Assembly: GCA_905221605.1 (NCBI GenBank)
Contig: CAJNDS010001624.1
Span: forward strand, 331,501 to 395,500
Source: Symbiodinium natans
Taxonomy: Eukaryota; Sar; Dinophyceae; Suessiales; Symbiodiniaceae
Reading direction: 5' to 3'
Length of the DNA: 64,000 nucleotides
In this document: one piece after another, positions 22,407-34,570 of the stretch
Layout of the letters: every line of letters begins with the position of its first letter
Position numbering within the stretch: the first letter of the stretch is position 1
Position numbers and translations under genes: made by a program
The notes under the pieces: generated by a model
The model's input: only the letters and a program-made list of their open reading frames with translations
Told to the model about the DNA's origin: nothing
Database searches by the model: none

Positions 22407-22881
22407 CCGGAACAGCGAATTTCAAGCCTTAGCCCCCACCTGGTCTCGTCTGATGCTTGCCTTCGCGAAGAGGTCTTTCGCAGACAGGAAGGGCAGCAGC
22501 CTGGCAGCTGGCCCGCAAACCCCAAACCCCACTTGAAGGTACATGGGTCGTTGCAAGTAGGACCTTAACTAAGGCTGTAACATGGGCTACCTTACCAAAC
22601 ACACTACTTCTTCTACCTACTCGTAAACCTTCAAACACAGGGGGTTTCATTGAGTCGCTAACTTTCTTGCTCTTTTCATTATGTGCACTGTAGCGTACAA
22701 GGGCGTGCTCAAGCCCAGGGGCCCAGGTAGCGCCTGGGCTACAGCTATCCCTAGACCCTAAGGGCGTTAGGGCTTGTAGGGCTTTAAGAGGGCCGGGCTT
22801 AGGGCCTAGTATTGGGGGGTTTCTTGTGCATGAATGCAATCCCCAAATCCCGTACGTTCGCCTGCTCAACCTGTGTCCGAC

Positions 22882-22984
22882 CCCTAAACCCTAAACCCTA
22901 AACCCTAAACCCTAAACCCTAAACCCTAAACCCTAAACCCTAAAAAACCCTAAAACCCTAAACCCTAACCCTAAACCCTAAACC
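22882..22984. repeat. Interstitial telomeric array (CCCTAAA)n
   Basis: About 14 units with one AAAAAA variant in the middle. Confidence 0.95.
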
Positions 22985-23845
22985 GCCCTCCGAGGCTCGC
23001 GCCGCTCCACGCAGGAGCTCTCCTTGAGCCGGGCAGAGACCCAAAACTCGGTTTAGGGTTAGGGTTTGGGTTTAGGGACTCAAGCCTCAGCGTTGGGGAC
23101 ATAGTTTAGGGTTTCGTTAGGGTTTAGGGTTTGGGGTTTACAGGGTTCAGGGAATCGACTCGAGGGTTTAGGGCTTAGGGTTCGGTTTAGGGCGCGGGGA
23201 GGGGGGGGGGGGGGGGGGGGTGCATTGTCATTGTATTTGATTTGCATATTTCCACAAGGAATCGTAAGAATTATACTGTTAGCGGGGGGGGGGGGGGGTG
23301 TGGGGTTTCAGGCTCCGAGGGCTTCGTGTGTGAGATCTGGGATGTGGTCTTTGGGGTTCAAGCTGTGGGGCTTTAGTGAGTGGGGCCTAAAACGGTTTAT
23401 GATGTCAGCTTCCGGGCTTGGGGAAATTTGAGTGTTGGGTTTGGGGATTTAGGCATGTTGGGTTTGGAGCCAACTGCACAGTGAGTTCCCTACGCCATGC
23501 TGAACCCCTAATCCCCTAAACCCTAAACCCTAAACCCTAAACCCTAAGCCCTAAACCCTACACTTATGCCTTACTGTTCCCATAGGTTTTATAAACAAAA
23601 AATGAACACGCCATTCCTAAGGAAGAACGAGAGTTGCCGCCTCGGAAGTTCCAACCCCTGTGCAGAACCCGAAGTCATGAACCCTAAGCCCTAAGCCCTA
23701 AACCCTAAACCCTAAACCCTAAACCCAAGAAGAGTCCCACAGCATGGTCGAGCTGCCGCAAAGTGAAGGAGCTGGGCTTTCCTGAGCACTGTGTGAGCAC
23801 TTGAGGTTTAGGGCTTTGGGGTTTCAGGGTCTCAGCATTTTTGTC

Positions 23846-23992
23846 AACTTACCCATGCCAACACCGCTGAAACGCGGGGCTATCGTCTCCGAACCTTGCG
23901 AGCTAGATGAACTCAGAAATTCGGATCGCAAAATTGCTCTGTGCTACTTACTGCTGTCCCTTCTAATTCACGTGGATCGTAAACCCCTTTAG
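23846..23992 (+). CDS. Probable 3' terminal exon (unknown)
   Basis: Open to a TAG at 23990-23992. Contains TPLKRGAIVSEPCELDELRN and DRKIALCYLLLSLLIHVDRK, with a possible membrane helix. Convergent with the minus-strand gene ending at 24005. Confidence 0.35.
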   Translation, partial: NLPMPTPLKRGAIVSEPCELDELRNSDRKIALCYLLLSLLIHVDRKPL

Positions 23993-24004
23993 GATTCATT
24001 TGGT

Positions 24005-24330
24005 CTAGAAGTTAAAGAAGGAAACGGCAGCTGAATTGAGACGAAGAGGCAGGGGGCGGCCCTTGTAGATGATGATGCGATTCATCTCCTCATCTGTCCC
24101 ACCTGCAGACACACCAAAGAAACGACGTGGATGAACAATAACCCTACACTCTAAACCCCCTGGCGCCTTAACTTGTTGACATCTCCATGTGCAGGGCTGT
24201 CAACGAACGGTCTAAGCAAAGTGCCCGGCATGTACGACTTCCGTGTGAGTGGGTTCAAGATGCAGGATACTGTCAGACCGGTACAGATGCCAGCTTCCAG
24301 AAGACAAAGGTCGTCTTTGGAACACACACA
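24005..24330 (-). CDS. 3' end of a minus-strand gene, two exons (unknown)
   Basis: Upstream segment about 24330-24160 includes CTGLTVSCILNPLTRKSYMP and ends VNKLRRQ at CGCCAG. The terminal exon 24102-24005 follows CTGCAG and reads GTDEEMNRIIIYKGRPLPLR then LNSAAVSFFNF and TAG. The sequence between starts GGGGTTTAGAG, so this intron also opens with telomere-like bases; the exact cut in the G run is unclear. A competing plus-strand reading exists for 24193-24320. The stop lies 12 bases from the stop of a plus-strand frame ending at 23992, so the two would be convergent. Confidence 0.4.
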
Positions 24331-25037
24331 CACACACAAAGGCTGAAAGAAAGGGAACAGTGTCCACGCGGCAGGTTTGCCGTCGCACTGCTGCTCTGCG
24401 CACTTTCAGGGCAACTCCTCAGAGAGCTAGGAGAATCATGAACCTATCACAGTGTCATATGTGTTTTTCTTGCCGCTTACATTGCACACGAGAGGAACCT
24501 TGTTGGGTTCACGCCTGGATGCTCCATCCTCCAGCAGCTGAAGACACGCTCCAAGCATCCACAAACCACACGGGGCTGAAAGGAGCAACGAAACCTCGAG
24601 TTGAGAAGGATGATTGACGACTACTTCGCAAGCGAGCAAACCGCAAGTTTACTCTACGCAAGCGTCGTGCCTACAAATTTCAAAATGGCATATGACAGGA
24701 ACTCTAGACTCTAAACCCTAAACCCTAACCCTAACCAAAAATCATTTCAAGAGCTGAGGCCTTCGATTGAAGGCCTCCCGTCCAACGCTTGCAGCAGCTT
24801 GTCGCGTGCTCGACCGACCTACCGGATCGCTGGAGCTTGCAACCCTTCAGTTTAGGGCTTAGGGGTTAGGGTTGCACGTTAAAACGCACAGATATACCCA
24901 ACAAGTAGGGCCCCCCGGTTTTGGTAAAGGTAAAGCTGTCCGTCCCTATGAGTTGAGATATTTTGCCACCCGCGGTGCTGACACTCGTGCTCACCTTTGG
25001 CGATGCTCTTCAACGCGTGGTTTAGGGTTTTCGGGGT

Positions 25038-25161
25038 CTTAGTAGCCCAGTAACCATATGTAACCATCTTTGAATAACGGCACCCTTTTTCGGGGTTGGT
25101 TACTTTAAAAGGGAACCTTGAACCAAACAAAAGGGAAAAGGGTACCGCTGGGCTGCCCAGG
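25038..25161. mobile_element. Family F element without telomeric insert
   Basis: Ends CTTAGTAGCCCAG / CTGGGCTGCCCAG. The region GGGAAAAGGGTACC corresponds to the place where the 7117-7292 copy carries its telomeric tract. Confidence 0.7.
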
Positions 25162-25860
25162 GGTTTATTTACGGGGTGAGGCGCCCTGGGGTTTGGTGCT
25201 GGACATGGCACTGGCCAGCAACTTTTCACATCCTCAAGAAAACCCGTCGACCCCCCAAACCCTAAACCCTAAACCCCAAATCCTAAACCCTAAACCCTAA
25301 ACCCTAAACCCTACACCCTAAACCCTACGGTACACCCTAAACCCTACCTTGGGCACCATCGCCAAAGAAGATTCAGGGCTCAATCCAGAAACTTCGAGGC
25401 CGAACAGCTCTGTGCCCTGCACTCCATCGTGTGGGTCTCAGGTTTAGGGTTTAGGGTTCAAGTTTAAGGTCTAGGGTGCAGGGTTGAGGCTTCAGGGTTC
25501 AGGGTTTTGGGTTAGGGATTTGCTTTTGCCACCCGTGCTCGGGTTTCGGGTTTTGGGTGTAGGGTATATGTAGGGTTTCGGGTTTCGGGTTGGGGTTTGG
25601 GACTTAGGGATCTGAAAAAGGTTGCCAATGATTCAGATCCCTGCCAGTTACTTGGGGGGGGAAGCTGAGCCCTGCCCCAAACCCTAAACCCTAAACCCTA
25701 AACCCTAGACCCCAAACCCCAAACCCCAAACCCCAAACCCTCATCATAAGCCCGGTTCTGCAGCGCAAAACCCTAAACCCTAAACCCTCAACCCTAGCCC
25801 TAAACCCTAAGCCCTAAACCAAACCCTGAACCCTGAACCCTAAACCCTAAACCCTGAACT

Positions 25861-25958
25861 CCAGCGCAGCCCGGCCTGGAACTTGTCTAAGCGCTCGTCC
25901 AGCTCGTTCTGGCTACTGAGCAGCTGCTCCTGGCAGTTGCAGAGACTAAGGACCTGCA
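25861..25958 (-). CDS. Probable exon, coiled-coil-like (unknown)
   Basis: Begins after CTGCAG and reads VLSLCNCQEQLLSSQNELDE then RLDKFQAGLRW, with leucine/hydrophobic spacing typical of a short coiled coil. It is flanked on both sides by telomeric tracts. Confidence 0.4.
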
Positions 25959-27213
25959 GAGGGTTTAGGGTTTAGGGTTTAGGTCAGGGTTTAGGGTTTA
26001 GGGTTTAGGGTTTCTCTCTCAGGGTTTAGGGTTTAGGGTGTAGGGTGTAGGGTTTAGGGTTTTCACTCGAGGGTCTAGGGTTTAGGGCTCAGGGATTGGG
26101 GCTGGGGCTCATGCTGATTCAAAGTGGTGGCATGCTGATTCTTGCTAGGGCCAAGGACATGTGGGGTCACGTATGTAATATAACCCTTTAAGGCACTTTC
26201 AGGTGCTTCACTGTGCGGCCCTAGTTTCTTGAGTCTCCATTAGCAAACCAGTACAAGGAAAGCTGGGGGTGCGGCTTCAGGTGAGGGCAATCCTAAACCC
26301 TAAACCCTAAACCCTAAACCCTATTCTGAACGTCTGTCGGCCTGGATCGGGTAGATCCGGCCCAGTCCGGCAGGTTCGTCAAGAAAACGTGCCGTGGCAA
26401 ATCTGCACCCCCCCCCTCAACCCCCTAAACCCTAAACCCCAAACCCTAAACCCTCTCTCTCGCAGACTAAAACCCTAAGCCCTAAACCCCCTGCACCTTG
26501 ACCGTTGTTTTTGCCTTAAACCCTGGATCCTTTCATATGAAACATGGCCTGAGGTTACTAGTATCAATCCCTTAGCCCTTACCCCTACACTTGTGGCAAA
26601 GACTGGGTTGCTGCTAAGGAACTTACGTGAAACTACCAGAATCGATACAGAAAGCAGCACAATGTCCGGTAGACGGCAAACAGTTTTAAGTTCCTCTGCA
26701 ATCAACTCAGACGAGTTGGTGGGTTTAGGGATTAGGGATTAGGGTTTAGGGCTTAGGGTTTAGGGTGATGTGGATGTGAGTGCACCTGCTGCATCTTCCT
26801 GATGAGTCAAGCCTATCCTGCGACACGCGACGATCTCTGCCACCTCCTCACTCTCTGCGTGTCGTCTTTCTACAAACTAGCCTTCTACAAACTAGCCGCT
26901 TCGGGGCCTCCGACCGACTAGGACAAGAAGTGCTTTTTGCATGGCCCCATCATGGAGCTCTATTTCTGTTGTCAAGGGGCAGCTTTGCTCCGTTGCGAGC
27001 ATGTGTGCACGCACATGCACCCATGCAACCACAACTCACCATGCCCTTGTTTGTGGCCCTTGGTCCTGGTGTAGTGTTGGGCCCCAACTTCCGGACTTCT
27101 GAAACCATGCAAGACCCTCAGCCCCATGTCCACAAAACCCCAACCACCCCAACCCTCTCTGCTCCCTCCCTTTACTTTCTACAACTCTAAAACCCTAGAC
27201 CCTAAGCCCTAAG

Positions 27214-27330
27214 CCGATGCAGGCTCCTTCAGGAAGAAGACCACGGGATCCAAGTCGTCGCGCGCCCCTGCGAAGAGTTGGTATCGGAATGCGGAATGCA
27301 CTGCTTTGGGCTTGGCATCGTCCATGAGTT
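27214..27330 (-). CDS. Probable exon (unknown)
   Basis: Reads LMDDAKPKAVHSAFRYQLFA then GARDDLDPVVFFLKEPASA, one of the most protein-like frames in the window. Its upstream end touches the family H repeat at 27322-27444, which separates it from the coding segment at 27476-27890. Confidence 0.45.
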
Positions 27331-27475
27331 CCCCTACTACCCCCCTCTATACTAGAGGTCCCCGCCCCCCCCCCTACTAAGGTGTTTTAATGGGGGAACC
27401 TAGGAGGGGTAGGATAGCAGGGGGGGAGTAGTGGAATCCATGAATTGTGGGGTGTAGGGGGGTGAGGATTCTAAG

Positions 27476-27890
27476 CATCCTTGCTAGAGCTACCGTGTGA
27501 GGCCCCCTTGCTTGCAAAAAGGCGGAGGGAGCGCAACGGCCAGGCCACCGAGTCTTGCGACGCTGGGAGGGTGTCACGTGAGGGCCCGGGGCGAGTTCCA
27601 ACACGCAGAGGCTCCATACCCTTGTTGAGGCGGAAGCGGGCGTGGTGCCACAAGTGGTGTTCGAGTCGCCCGTAAAGCTCAAGCGACTCTGGCAGGTGGC
27701 GCGAAAGAGAGGACTGGCCGAGCAGAAAGTGCCTGGCGCAGTGCAGTCAAGATGGCTTCCCGACTAACCACCTGCAAGGGCATGGAGTCGGGAGTTGGGA
27801 TATAGCATTCACCACAACAAATCTCCTGTACTGCTTGCTGTCGTAGTAGGAACCCCACATGAGCAACCACGGGAAATCTTATCTGGGGGG
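27476..27890 (-). CDS. Open coding segment interrupted by one TGA
   Basis: A single frame of about 138 codons with one internal TGA near 27744. Before it: FPWLLMWGSYYDSKQYRRFV and VVNAISQLPTPCPC. After it: HFLLGQSSLSRHLPESLELY, GRLEHHLWHHARFRLNKGME. It ends at TAG 27476-27478. Either the TGA is a nonsense mutation, or a 39-nt GT-AG intron (CAG|GTGG ... CCAG|G) removes it and keeps the frame. No family recognised. Confidence 0.4.
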
Positions 27891-28438
27891 GGAGGGGGGG
27901 GGGGGGATCCATAGAACCCATGAGCCATGGCCAAATCCTATGTTGACGGGCTTACTATACTAACTATAGCTAATTAAGGGACTTATAACCTAATTTGAGA
28001 TCCTTAGAACCCACTTTCGGTCCTTATAACTCCACTTGCAAATACTTACAACTAGGGGGGGCACCTCCTTGCAATCCCTATAAGCCCTAACCTTAGAACC
28101 ACCCAAAACCCCAAAGGCCTAAGCCTGTAACACGTGACCCTGGTGGACGTGGTTCCAAACATGCGATGAGTTTTCAATGCCGTTCGGGGTGGGAGGCTTC
28201 TGTGGAGCATATGATGTAAAGGACCTTTGTTTGGGGACGGCTATTAGCATGACCATGGAGTACTGCACTGACGGGGAAGTCTCCAACCCTTTGACCCCGG
28301 GCACCTCAAACCCTAAAACCCTAAACCTTGAACCCTGAAATGCCACCTCAACCCCAAACCCTAAATTCCCCTCCCCCCCCCCCCCCCCCGCCCCCAAAAA
28401 AGAAACATAATAAAACAAACAGAGAGCCGAGGTTGTTT

Positions 28439-28520
28439 GCAGCTCAAAAAGGTCTTCTGGGTCTGAGATGTTGCTGGCAACTACCGGATCCCAGAGCCTT
28501 TTGCATCGGAATGCGTATAT
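28439..28520 (-). CDS. Probable exon (unknown)
   Basis: Reads IYAFRCKRLWDPVVASNISD then PEDLFELQ. It lies between a telomeric tract and a poly-pyrimidine run. Another candidate on the same strand, 28286-28122, includes SVQYSMVMLIAVPKQRSFTS. Product unknown. Confidence 0.35.
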
Positions 28521-30412
28521 AAGATCAAGGGTTTAGAGTTTAGGGTTTAGGGTTTAGGGTTTAGGGGTCATGTAAACTCCAAACCCTCAACACTAAACCC
28601 TACTTCCTTACTGCTGTTTGCTTAAGATCCACCCAAAAAAAGAGAGAATGATCCCTATATCCCCCTTACAAGGAAGAATATATTTCGTCTTTTGGGGCGT
28701 TCTTAAGCAAATGGTTTGGGAAGTTCCCCCTGATACGAACACTCCTTAATAGGGATTGTAACACCCCCTACTATAATTCCTATTCAGGACTGTTAGTATC
28801 GAGTGGTAGTTTACTAACTCGGAGAACCCGTCAAGCGCTTTGAAACATATGCCTAAACATCGTCCTCTTAGGCCCGATAAGGGACAATAAGACATGTCCA
28901 AAGGGCCTACCGAGTTTAGGCCCCCCCGAACAAGAAGAATATAATCCCTGCATCGCCCTATTGTCTACTCGTTGGGTGGTTCTAAAGCAAATAGCAGTTT
29001 AGATAGCTTAGGGCTGGAGAACTGATAATCCCTACTTTTTAGGACCCCTATTCAGGACTGTTAGTGCAAGGGGGAACATCCCAAAGCGAATAGACCCTAA
29101 ACCCTAAACCCTAAACCCTAAACCCTAAGAATAGCAGCTTGGGTTTCAGGGGACGGCCTCTCAGGCTTTGCATGCGTGTCAGCGTGCGCGGCCGGCCTGG
29201 GTTGCGGGGGCTGGAACTCGGGCTTAGAGAGTTGAGACTGTGCGCCCACGGTTGTGGTTCCCTTCCTAGCTGCCTGACAAAGGGGGGCGGCCATTTGGGG
29301 ATTTCCGAGATTAGGGTTTACGGTTTAGGGTTTAGGGTTTCCGAAATTCGGGGTACCTGAACTCCTGGGGTCCTTTTACAAGAGAATCCTACTATTGGGG
29401 TCTGTTGTAAGAGTCCCCTATTTTCGCAAACACTCAAATATCAAAGCTTGCTTTTGAGTTTCTCTACTACAGGGGTCGGAAAAATTGCTACTACTGATTC
29501 CTATAAAACTATACTATAAGAACCCCCCCAAACCCTTTTCGAATTGCTAAGGCCCGTATCTGAGGGTTGTAGGATTGAAGGGAGGGCTGCTTTGACCTGA
29601 AGGAAGTGATCTCAAAGTCTCCCAAGGCGCTTCGAGTTTGCAGGGGGTTTAGGGCTGAGGGCTTAGGGCTTCGGGTTTAGGGTTTAGGGTTTAGGGTTTA
29701 GGGTGCAATAAGCCCTGACACCACTTCCTAGACCACAAGAGTAACCTAGCGAGAAAAAGGGTGCCCTTCTTGCTTTAAAGGGGCTTAATTGTAAAGGAAA
29801 CCCAGACCCCGCAAACAAGTGAACAAGGGCCTACTCTGATTCTGAGTTTCTCAACGGAGAGCGAATGTAGTGAAACAAAAGCACGCGAAGTGAGTGCGAT
29901 AAACGAAGTACGTATAACTATGTAAACCATTCCGCGAATAGTAACGGCATGTGCTTCAGCTTGCTCGCAGCTCTAAAGTTCTCATGAAATGAAATGGAAT
30001 AGCCACTACAACATCAGATCTCATTTCAAAAAAGCTCGAATGTCAACAACTAGGGCACCTCTATGAAGTCTAATTAAGACGACGATTTCAATCTTGGGAA
30101 ATTTTTGAGTAACCCTAAACCCTAAACCCTAAGCCCTGTAAGAAGGAACTCTTGGTGCTTGGACTTTCGCTTATCGCTTGAGTTCCTGCATCGCTTCGCT
30201 TCTGCGACGCCCGCTCCAAAACAAACAAAAGTGGTTTAGGGTTTAGGGTTAGGGATTGTGGTGAGCGCGTGAAAGAGACGAAAGAGACGAAAGACTGCCC
30301 ACAGAGTTTGGGGTGAAGGGAAAGATTGGGTGGGTCTCGGGGGTTGGGCTTCAGTTTTTGGATTCTTAAGGGCAAATTTGAGGTGCAGGTTTTTCTCTGC
30401 TTTGAGGGTCTA

Positions 30413-30486
30413 AAACCCTAAACCCTAAACCCTAAACCCTAAACCCTAACCCTAAACCCTAAACCCTAAACCCTAAACCCTAAACC
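30413..30486. repeat. Interstitial telomeric array (CCCTAAA)n
   Basis: About 10 units. Confidence 0.95.
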
Positions 30487-30754
30487 TAAACCGCCAAGCT
30501 GCTGCGAGCGGTCAGCTCCTGTCACGAAACTCTGGCGGGTGACCGGTAAATTGGGGGTTTAGGGGTTAGGGTTTAGGGTTTAGGGTGGTCTCGAACTAAG
30601 GTGCTGAGTACCCTTGGAGAAAAAAGGTTCTCCTTGAGGGTTTGAGGGGTTTTATACTACCCGGTTGGTGGAGAAAGGCTAACCCTTGGGTTTTTGACAG
30701 GTTTAATAGTACCCCAAAAAGTTAAGGGTGACCCACCCGGCACCTAAGTAAACC

Positions 30755-30905
30755 CTTTGTTGATACACGAGGACGCCAAGGATGAGAGAGTGGTAGTGCT
30801 CTAGGCTCCTGAAAATTCTCAGGTGCCAATTTCGCAGGTTCAACCTCGCAGAAATCATGACCGGAGTCAGATACAGCCCCCGAATAATCACCAAGGCTAA
30901 CCTCC
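30755..30905 (-). CDS. Probable exon, hydrophobic (unknown)
   Basis: Open frame with VIIRGLYLTPVMISARLNLR and NWHLRIFRSLEHYHSLILGV. It may contain a membrane helix near the end. It runs into a family G repeat (30600-30748). A second candidate upstream, 31105-31025, reads HRFAVCLPGIRCEAWMQYNE. Confidence 0.35.
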
Positions 30906-31866
30906 CCCTCTAACATGCCCGGGCATGCAGGCCCGATCCTAGGGGGGCGGACGCCACTCCGTGTTTAGGGTTTAGGGTGAAGTCTCGACTGCACCTGCAC
31001 ACCACGGAGCGCCCAGACCCCAAGCCTAACCCTAAACCCTTATCCACAGTTCTGCCTTCATTGTATTGCATCCAGGCCTCGCAACGAATGCCGGGTAAGC
31101 ACACTGCGAAGCGATGCCACGTAAACCCTAAACCTTAAACCCTAAACCCTAAACCCTAAACCCTAAACCCCAAACCAGCAAGAGCTCTGCATGGCCCTCG
31201 GTGGAAGCCTCTCGGTGGCTGCGGCTTCGCTCCACTGCCTGGCGAACATGACAGAACTAAACCCAAAACCCGACAAACCAGGGTTTAGGGTTTAGGGTTT
31301 AGGAAACCCCGTAGACCCTCTATTCTTCAGGTAGCTGCATGGGCCCTTAGTATGGGCCCTAAACCCTAACCCTAAACCTTTACACGCCCGATACAAACCA
31401 AGGGCTCACACTTCAGAACCCTTTGAGGAAGGAAAGGGACCATTTTCAGGGGCCACGTACTTTGCACCCTTGAATTAGATATGAGGCCTATAAGCCCTAA
31501 AACCTGTAGACCCTAGAATCCGTAAACCCTGAACCCTAAACCCTAAACCCTAAACCTAGAATCCCTAAAAACCGAAATTATTAACTCTGTAGCCCTTCGG
31601 GTTTTTCGAGCTAGAGGGCCGGCGTTGAGATCTAGGGCCCAGTTTAGGGTTTAGGGTTTAGGGTTCAGGGTTTAGGGTTTAGGGTTTAGGGTTTGGGGTT
31701 TAGGGTTAGGGTTTAGGGTTTGGGGTCTAGGGCCCATTTCTGGGCCGCGGCGTCTTAATGGGTTTGGGGCTTGGTTGGGGTCCTTGGTTTAGGGTTCTTA
31801 ATGGGTTTACGGCCAAGCGTTGCTACGATTCCCAAGTATTATGTGTATATATAAGGTTGCAGAGAC

Positions 31867-31911
31867 TGCAGACCCTTTCAAGAACGTAAACTCCGCAATG
31901 GGGACATTCCA

Positions 31912-31957
<46 letters not shown>

Positions 31958-32066
31958 CCTCCCTATGGAGGATCCCACCCTTTCAAGAACGTAAACTCCG
32001 CAATGGGGACATTCCATCTCTCTCTCTCTCTCTCTCCCTCCCTCCCTCCCTATGGAGGATCCCACA
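31867..32066. repeat. Tandem duplication with (CT)n
   Basis: Two copies of a unit beginning CCCTTTCAAGAACGTAAACT and ending TATGGAGGATCCCAC, each with a (CT)n and CCCT run. The CT tract is longer in the first copy. Confidence 0.9.
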
Positions 32067-33039
32067 ACTGCATGCTGTGGATACCCACCCACGACCCCGA
32101 AGCACTTCATCGACAGGGTTTTAGCGTGTAGAGGAGACAGGGAAGGGGGAGAAGTGTATCTAGCATACCTGGTTCCTAACCCATCTAGGTCCATCTAGAA
32201 ATCATCCTTCCTGAAAACCCACCTGCATTCTGGAATTAGTTAGGGCACATCAAAAACCACACATTAATCTCTGGGTCCATGCATTGTGCTGTTTCAGAAG
32301 AAGGTACACGAACAACCGAACCAAAGCTCCTGCACTTAAGTGCCCCCGGGTCCGTTAGCCTGAAGATCCCTGAGCCCTGCCCTAAACTCCTTTTGAATCC
32401 AGACTCAAAGCCCCAACCCTTTTTGACCCCGCGAGCTCTGTCGGGTTCCACAGGCCCTAGACCCTAAACCCTAAACCCTAAACCCTAAGCCCTAAATCTC
32501 AAACGCCGGAGGCTTCCAGCTCCTTCTCGGAGATCTCATCGGCGCTCGCCGAGGCGGATTGTGGCGTGACCGCCTACAGGATCAAGTGCACTAGCCCTTG
32601 GGATTGAGGGTGTAGGGGCCTCAAGGACCATCATATACTGGACCTTAATTAGTACATCACCACAATGGATATATGGACCATAAACCCTTGTAGATTTCTG
32701 TTGGGCCCCAAGGAGGGTTTAGCCGTTAGCGCCTACCGGCAAGACGCGGGCAATACGCGAACCCTAAACCCTAAACCCTAAACCCTAAACACTAAACCCT
32801 AAACCCTTAACCCTAACCCCTAAACCCTCAACCCTAACCCCTGAACCCTAGAGCCCTCCTGGCTTGAGGATTTAGCGCTGCCATCCAGTGCACAAGGCCT
32901 TGCATTAGGCCCTAAACCCGAAACCCGAAACCCTAAACCCTAAACCCTAAACCCCAAACCCTAAACCCTAAACCCCAAACCCCTGAACCCTGGAGCCCAC
33001 CCCAGAGCCGACACTTCCTTCATCGCGCCTGTGTAGGGG

Positions 33040-33345
33040 CTCATAGGGCTTGAAGGCGCTTGGAGGGCTTTTGGGGTTGTGTAGGGTTTCTTTTAGGTTT
33101 TTTTGGGGGTTGTGCAGGGTTTTTTAGGATTTTTTGGGGTTGTGTAGGGTTGTTTAGGGTGTTTTGGGGTTTTTCAGGGTTTTTGTTTCAGGGTTTTTTG
33201 TAGGGTTTTTCAGAGTTTTTCAGGATTTTTTGGGGTTGCGTAGGGTTTTTTAGGGTTTGTTGAGGTTGTGTAGGGTTTCTTTTCGGTTTTTCGGGGTTTC
33301 TTAGCGTTTACAGGTTTCATAGGGTTGTTCGAGTCGTATAGGGTT
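33040..33345. repeat. Degenerate TTTT/GGGG minisatellite
   Basis: Irregular repeats of GGGGTTGTGTAGGGTTTTTT type, T-richer than the telomeric unit and possibly derived from it. No coding potential. Confidence 0.8.
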
Positions 33346-33757
33346 AGGAATTAGAGGGAGTGTTAGGGTTTGTTTTGGCTTCGGGAGAGGCTCTGGCCCT
33401 GAAACCATTATGAAACGCGCTCATGTACTAAAACCCAGACCAAACCCAAAACCCAAAACACTAGTTTGCACCAGGCTTCTCAGTTCACTCCCTTCTTATT
33501 CCTCGTGCTACCGGCTCAGAAATGTCTTTAGTACCCTAAACCCTAAACCCAAAACCCTTTTTTTTTGCACAGGCTTGTCTCAGCGCGCCTGGTCAAACCC
33601 CAAACCCTAAACCCTGCCCTCCAGCCTACGAGCCCATGCATTATTCTTCTGATCATACAAACAGGACATGCCTTAAAATAGCCCCGGCCCTATAAAACAG
33701 GAACTCCCTAAACCCTACACCCTAAACCCTAAACCCTAAACCCTAAAAATCCATAAG

Positions 33758-33855
33758 ACGTGCCTGAACATCTCAACTTCTGGGGCGCCTCCAAGACTAA
33801 CTCCCTGGTGCCCTCGCGCCGGGCCTTCGTTTGGCAGCGAGGCTCGGGTGTCAAG
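33758..33855 (+). CDS. Probable exon ending at AG|GTTTAGGG
   Basis: Preceded by CATAAG. Reads VPEHLNFWGASKTNSLVPSR then RAFVWQRGSGVK and ends AAG|GTTTAGGG. It could be part of a plus-strand gene with the exon candidates at 32505-32600, 34175-34254, 34571-34659 and 34978-35047. Confidence 0.4.
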
Positions 33856-34174
33856 GTTTAGGGCTTAGGGTTTGAGGTTTAGGGTTAGGGTTTAGGGTTT
33901 AGGGTTTAGGGCTTAGGGCTTAGGGCTTAGGGTTATTGCTTGGGGTTTAGGGCTTGGGGCTTGGGGCTTTGGGCTTGGGGATTAGGGTTTAGGGTTTAGG
34001 GCTTAGGGTTTACAGGTTGGGGTTTAGGGATAAGGGGGTCGACGAGGGTTGGGGGTTAACAGGGTTTAGGAATGAGGGTTGAGCGTGGGCTTGGGTAACA
34101 AGGTTTTGGAGTTTAGTCGGTGGTGGGGGTATGCGACCCTTGAACTGCACAACCTCACTTGCTTCCTGCTGCAG

Positions 34175-34254
34175 CTACCAGGACGGTTTCTGGCTCGGTC
34201 TGATAGGCGTCGAGCTTTGCTTTCGGATCAGGGATTTCAAGTCTCGGATTCTAG
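34175..34254 (+). CDS. Probable exon (unknown)
   Basis: Follows CTGCTGCAG and reads YQDGFWLGLIGVELCFRIRD then FKSRIL, ending at CTAG next to a TTTAGGG array. Nearby plus-strand candidates with similar character are 32505-32600 (FSEISSALAEADCGVTAYRI) and 34978-35047 (SSKAFQQVVRQRLAKDELAK). Confidence 0.35.
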
Positions 34255-34570
34255 GGTTTAGGGTTTAGGGTTTAGGGTTTAGGGTTTAGGGTTCATCTAT
34301 GAACACGCGCACACAGACACACAGACACACAGACAGAGTGACTGGCTCTGAACCCTGCACCATTCGGACCTATGGAGCCTTGTGCCACCGTCAGGGGCTT
34401 CAAAGCTCCACAGGTTCAGGGTGTTCAGGTACGCTGGAGCTCCCCTAACCCTAAACCCTAAACCCTAAACCCTAAACCCTAAACCCTAAACCCGAAACCC
34501 TAAACCCTAAACCCTAAATCATCCCAAGCCCTTCAAGAGGGGCCTCCGGGTTTAGGGTTTAGGTTTTTAG

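Noticed and set aside
26780-27190. 136-codon plus-strand frame
   Set aside because: Composition (Pro, His, Ser, Arg-rich) and a short internal duplication (TCTACAAACTAGCC twice) look like chance; no domain.
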